Shown here piece by piece: positions 58,862 to 64,000 of a stretch of DNA of 64,000 nucleotides. The notes below the pieces were generated by a model. It had not been told where the DNA came from and made no database searches. It saw only the letters and a list, made by a program, of their open reading frames with translations. Position 1 is the stretch's first letter, and every line of letters begins with the position of its first letter. The DNA comes from Metridium senile (taxonomy: Eukaryota > Cnidaria > Anthozoa > Actiniaria > Metridiidae), in the NCBI GenBank assembly GCA_949775045.1, contig OX459100.1, positions 716,501 to 780,500 on the forward strand, read 5' to 3'. The translations under genes and the position numbers were made by a program.

Positions 58862-59158
58862 ATGTTAATCATAATCACGAGCGCAATCATCATCAGATAT
58901 AACTACCATAATAATCAAAATCGTAATCATAATCACAATCATAATTGCAAAATCACAATCACAATCGCAATCATAATCACAATCATAATAACAATCGCAA
59001 TCAGAATCAGAATCGAAATCACAGTCGTAATCACAATCACAATCATAATCATAGTCGCAATCATAACCACAGTCGTAATCATAATTGCAATGATAATCAC
59101 AATCATAATCACAATCATAGTCGTAATCATAATCACAGTCATAGTAATCAGTTTAACT
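58862..59158 (+). repeat. AATCAC/AATCATA hexanucleotide repeat
   Basis: Degenerate AATCACAATCATAATCGC units, open in several frames on both strands (HNHNHN, ITITI). These frames are artefacts. Confidence 0.95.
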
Positions 59159-59159
59159 A

Positions 59160-61310
59160 AATAATCGGTATTCAGTTTCAAACGTTCATTATACAAGTTC
59201 ATCATGATGACACAGTAGATAACTGTGCAACAGACGTACATGATTAGAATGGTCTCCGACAAAAGAGATATCGACTAACAAGTATGTTAACGACCTTGGT
59301 GGGCACGCTGACCCGTGGCACACGACCATTGATGAAAGATCTACACGTGGAACTCCTACAACTCTTTGCTTTCTTACTTTGACTCAACAATAACGGTACC
59401 AAGGGTTAGCTTAGTTTGCGCACTTTAATGTCGTACTGTAGTATAGATAGATTAGAGCATTAGTCTTGTTTGTAAACCATTATTACTGTTTGGATAGACA
59501 TCTGTTTAAGAGAGTTAAACAAACAAACTGTTAACAAATCATTTCTCACTGTTATTATATGATTAAGTCGTTGTCTTTGTTTGTTTGACGTGGTATTTAG
59601 TTGGATAACAAACGAGTATGATGTTTGTATCGTGCTATAGAATTAACCTAATTACTGGCTCAACGCGTGTTATACGACCATAGACAACTCACTGAGTAAC
59701 AATGCGGCATTAACTGAAACACTATCTTGACATGCAATGTTAATAGCCGGTGGAACATCCTCTTTTCTATCACACGAATGACTCCAACCTGATAAGGTAT
59801 TACTGTGGTTCAACGTTAGGCTCCCTTAAAGAGCGCCACGCACCAGGTATATGATCACTGGTAAGTTTATAATACCCACCACTATAGTTAATAATACTCA
59901 GTGGTGATAACTGCTTGATTTAGCACCAATATATGATACTACTAATAAGAATACAGTATATACACATATCATTTGAGCGCGATGTTGAATATTATGTCAA
60001 ACGCTCAGTGCTAGAGAAATATGGTTCTCGAATTGCCGATATTAAAACAATCTCTTGAAGTATCGCCGCGTATTCAAGATAATAAAGGCTTTGTGTATCT
60101 AACTACAGAAAGAATAAGTCATTGTAGGACCGTATAAAAGAGTTTACAATGCTACTATAAACCTTACAGGAAGAGAGAGTTGATCGACGGTCAGTTAAAA
60201 CATCACATCAAAGCCAATACTTGACTATCCGCCTGTTGCATTTAATTAACAGTTTGATAATATCGCCGGTGATCTGTGTATAAACACCAACTGACAGTCT
60301 TTTGATACTTGTTTTTATGCTGATAGCAGGCTAAATAAACTCCATGTTCATTTGACGAGAGGTTTTCCGTTGTTATTGTGACCTCAATTCGCGCCTTCAT
60401 GCCTCGGAGGCATTCACTAACTACACTATGATATTTGTAAACTGCTGGTTTTCAGCAGTCCGATAAGTCCTCCATATACACATTAGTAGACTTGTAAAGC
60501 GCTATGAACTATACGAGTGACACATGTACAAATCAACCATGTACGAAAATTAATTTTGTACACAAACGTGTTTCGAGGATCAAATGATTAAATGTCCCTA
60601 CCAAATATCCCTACTTTACGCAAACAAGCAATAAAGCAATGAGCCTTTCAAGGATCGTAAGCTTCAAGAGCTCTCTCTCTTAGTCGAGTTGTTTCGATTG
60701 TATTCGGAGTTTTGTAGTCCAGTTTTGCTCAAGTCTATAGTATTAATTCTCGTAGCAATTCCTTTGTGATATAGCAGGGACCACTAAAGCATCGTATACC
60801 TCAAAATAGTTAATGTATAGATACAAGTCATATTTATAATTCAACGATGGAGTAACGATACTAATCTGGACATATCCACATATCTATGTCCAGTAAATAT
60901 CCGAATATTCTAGCTGCTCTGTTTTTTAGTGCATGATATTATTCCGTGTTGTTGTTTGTTGGTCCTAGAGTTTCCGTGTTTTCATAATAATTCGTTTATT
61001 AGTCAATCCAATTTTATGAGTCTTTCACGCCCATAATCTTCAACGGTTCGCTACAGCGTGCATACTCTAAAAACCACAGGTATTTAAGGAATAATATGCG
61101 GCTTAAATACCCGGAATAGATATGCACCGACTATATTTATACCGACTGTATTGTCATAGATAAAACACCGAGAATACGTTGCTTGAAGTAAAGTGTCTGG
61201 ATTGCATTGTTGACGCTCTTATGTGGCACGCGCCAACACTTGAACTATCTGATAGCGCACCGGAACTGACTGCTCGCTAAAGACGTGATAGATGTCTTCA
61301 TTGTACATCA
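59160..61310. other. No gene recognised
   Basis: About 2.1 kb of AT-rich DNA with no frame above 60 codons that I would trust and no repeat that I can name. Confidence 0.5.
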
Positions 61311-61311
61311 T

Positions 61312-61965
61312 GTGATCACGTGATCCTTTAACAATATGCAATCACGTGATCATTTACTACCATATGATCGCTCATAATGTGATCACGTGATGATTGAGCA
61401 TCTTGTAATCACGTGGTAATTAGTCACGATATGATCACGTGGTAGTAAGCCACGATATGATCACGTGGTAGTTACCCACGATATGATCAAGTGGTAATTA
61501 GCCACGATATGATCACGTGGTAGTAAACCACGATATGATCACGTGGTAATTAGTCACGATATGATCACGTGGTAGTAAACCACGATATAATCACGTGGTA
61601 ATTAGTCACGATGTGATCACGTGGTAGTAAGCCACGATATGATCACGTGGTAGTTACCCACGATATGATCACGTGGTAATTAGTCACGATATGATCACGT
61701 GGTAGTAAGCCACGATATGATCACGTGGTAGTTACCCACGATATGATCAAGTGGTAATTAGCCACGATATGATCACGTGGTAGTTACCCACGATATGATT
61801 ACGCGGTACGGTTAGCCACGATATGATCACGTGATAGTTACCCACGATATAATCACGCGGTAGTTAGCCACGATATGATCACGTGGTAGTAAGCCACGAT
61901 ATGATCACGTGGTAGTTTTGATAATCGTCTAGATGTCATGATCACGTGATGGTTAGCCCAGATGT
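61312..61965 (+). repeat. ~26-bp satellite with an E-box palindrome, about two dozen units
   Basis: The unit is roughly CACGATATGATCACGTGGTA plus a variable AGTAAGC, AGTTACC or AATTAGT. Almost every unit holds TGATCACGTG, containing the CACGTG E-box. Spacers alternate in a fairly regular higher-order order. Confidence 0.95.
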
Positions 61966-62084
61966 GATAACTTGACTGGATCATTAGAACAAAATACCGT
62001 GTATGAAACAGTCTCAAGCGCTTCATTAAATCAACAGCACCCTTGTTCACAATGCAATTATTGTATTGAGCCTTTACCCTCTCA

Positions 62085-62305
62085 CCCTGGATTGCCCCAC
62101 CCATTAAGCCTCCTTACCCCTTTACCACCAACCCCCCATCTAGTGTAGACAACATCCATGCGGTTACAATCCCCCTCCCCATATATTAAGCCTCCTCACC
62201 CCTTTACCACCAACCCCCCTGTAGTGTAGACATACTTGACAAATTACATTTATGCCGAGTGACAAAAACATTTACAAAAAACATCCATGCGGTTACAAAG
62301 GAACC
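62085..62305 (+). repeat. Partial direct duplication of ~80 bp
   Basis: ATTAAGCCTCCTTACCCCTT, CACCAACCCCCC, TAGTGTAGAC and AACATCCATGCGGTTACAA occur twice in the same order, the second time spread further apart. Confidence 0.8.
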
Positions 62306-63755
62306 TGATCGACAAGATGGTTATCAATGTTTCTATCCGACAAACAACCAACCGCAAGATTTTTGTTTACCAAACATTTCCGTCTTGTTAGTGAACGTTG
62401 GTGGCTTAATACCTCCTTGGAATTGTTTCAAATAGTTGACATAACAAAACTATGATAGATCGGTGTATACATGTTTCGAGGGTGTTTGCTCTCGATGGAA
62501 AGAACAATATATAAAAAAGAAATAAACGAAGAGTAAAAACAATCAAACCCTTCAGTTCTGCATAGGCACTAATGAAGTACATTTATATTATCTTATAAAA
62601 AAAACCCTTGCTGTTTTGTCCTCTTATTCGCATTCGTTGCATTGAAGTTTCTCTCATGAATTCATCAGTACTAAACACGTAAAATACACCGTGTAAACCG
62701 AGTTTTTGGTGGTGTTCCAATGTTTCAATCATTCAACGGACAGATAACCGTTGTGTAAACCGGTTTTGGGCGTTCCTTACGTTATGTAATGGTTGTTATT
62801 AGATTAAATATGTTTATAATGTGTTTATACCATGTATCATCAGTCAATAACTCATTTCAACAATTAAAGCATTTCTTCAAACACTAATATACACCATACA
62901 AATACTGAAACAATGAATGGTTGATCAGTCCAAACTGTTTTCAAGTTCCTTCCTGAGCTTATAGCACCACGAATTCGAGCATCCTGTTTATCATTTCTTC
63001 AGTAAAATAGAACCGAAATCATCTTCTATTTTAGTTGTATCAGTATTATGTTTCCGTTGAAGCTAAATTGTCATTGTCTAAAAATGTCACAATGTCTATA
63101 ATCTGTACTTAGCAATTTTCAAATTCCTGAAATATCGTGTATTAAAGCAGAAGCAGTTGTAAGATCGATAGAGGTGAGTTAATAGGCTAGTTCCGGTGTC
63201 TCTGCTCATCTTGTGTACATATAGTATTAACTCATTATAGTTGTACTGTCTCGTTATATCCGATTGACCCAGTTCATTGTGGTAAGCCCTGTGTTTTTTG
63301 ATAAACAACTTAAACTGACTGATAATAACATGTCTATATATATTCTTATTGGATATGACATTATCTTACGTTGTTTTCAAGGAATTTTTTACGAGTTCAG
63401 AACACCGGGGTTCTCTAACCATTTGTGTATGGAGCAGAGAACGGAAAGCGTTGTGAATTGCTTCACAGCGGGACTCTACTTTGATTTCATATAAATTTGC
63501 TGGAAAGGAAACATTTTAATCCTAATATGGTTTTAACTTGATGGTAAGCGATGATTTTGATCATTGTCGACGGAAATCTTTCGATCGTCGATTACTTGAT
63601 CATGGTATACACATCTTATTATCTCATTCTATAAAGCTGATGTCAAGCACTCTTCTCAGTATATTATTGCTTGCTGAACAATATTTGAACAGTCGTGAAT
63701 ACAGACTCGTCTGTCTTTCACTCACATTTAAGAGAATGGCGTTTAGAAGCACTTG
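62306..63755. other. No gene recognised
   Basis: AT-rich DNA. Two frames (63264-63494 and 63538-63834) reach 76 and 98 codons, but show no domain and the second overlaps a MITE. Confidence 0.45.
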
Positions 63756-63921
63756 TCATTGTTTAGAGCGGTTTTCGTATGAGTGGGAAACTGGCCGTAA
63801 TATTTACCGCACAGTTACGGTACTGTTACTGTAGAATTTTCGAATGTTTTTATAGAACTTACGGTACGGTTACGGTATGGTACGGTCAGTTTCCCACTCG
63901 TACCGGCGAAAACCGCTCTAT
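63756..63921. mobile_element. Short MITE with TAGAGCGGTTTTCG ends
   Basis: Left end AGAGCGGTTTTCGTATGAGT and right end inverse ACTCGTACCGGCGAAAACCG, then CTCTA. The interior is a TTACGGTACGGTTACGG repeat in both orientations. TA flanks on both sides suggest a mariner-type target. Confidence 0.82.
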
Positions 63922-64000
63922 TGAAAACGCCGTAGACCATCAGACAAACTGATTTCTCTTCCTCTCTTCCCAGAAGTGCCCTACTGTTATACAACATGGC

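Noticed and set aside
58862..59262. Frames rich in HN or IT on both strands
   Set aside because: Translation of a hexanucleotide repeat.
61312..61965. A CRISPR-like array
   Set aside because: Units are a plain tandem satellite with no unique spacers, and the genome is animal.
63264..63834. Two frames of 76 and 98 codons near the right end
   Set aside because: No domain, no splice support, and the second runs into a MITE.

Overview
This window is eukaryotic and from an animal. Genes are split by GT-AG introns, intergenic DNA is AT-rich, and it is loaded with LINE, SINE, MITE and satellite repeats. The gene families (Deltex-type RING-DTC ligases fused to macro domains, TKL kinase, TMEM151) and repeat style point to an invertebrate. 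A sponge or cnidarian is my guess, but the species cannot be fixed from sequence alone.

Layout. 1-3770: minus-strand non-LTR retrotransposon remains, one carrying a 2A-type NPGP motif. 4355-5079: a MITE. 7298-7604: a tRNA-derived SINE with target duplications. 7634-12107 (minus): 5' exons of a gene with an RRM-like domain and a macro domain; no 3' end is visible. 12209-31105: what I read as one ~18.9 kb DNA transposon. Its two arms are inverted copies of each other (terminal sequence, then an ~18-22 bp minisatellite, then an array of 129-bp units). Between the arms lies one ~30-35 exon gene (15394-28951) encoding zinc fingers, a SWIM-type finger and a region resembling the HMGXB3/KDZ-associated family, followed by a USP-type deubiquitinase domain, a ULP1-type SUMO protease domain and an acidic tail. 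31571-34686 (minus): a tyrosine-recombinase retroelement with split direct repeats.

34874-53174 is a macro-domain cluster. It holds two plus-strand RRM-like/KH-like/macro/RING-DTC ligase genes (34874-40861 and 45968-53174) and, between them on the minus strand, a macro/coiled-coil/TKL-kinase gene (41972-44309). 54526-57851 is a two-exon TMEM151 homologue. 57852-64000 shows no convincing gene, but holds several tandem repeats, a ~26-bp E-box satellite and a MITE.

How it fits together. Macro domains bind ADP-ribose and Deltex-type RING-DTC modules attach ubiquitin, so the cluster looks like an ADP-ribose/ubiquitin signalling locus comparable to vertebrate PARP9-DTX3L, with the two activities fused in one chain. 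The 7634-12107 gene and the 34874-40861 gene are head-to-head paralogues. The transposon and the YR retroelement lie between their start codons, so a once compact divergent promoter may now be split by ~22 kb. Exon boundaries were placed by hand from splice-site consensus, phase and homology between the paralogues.
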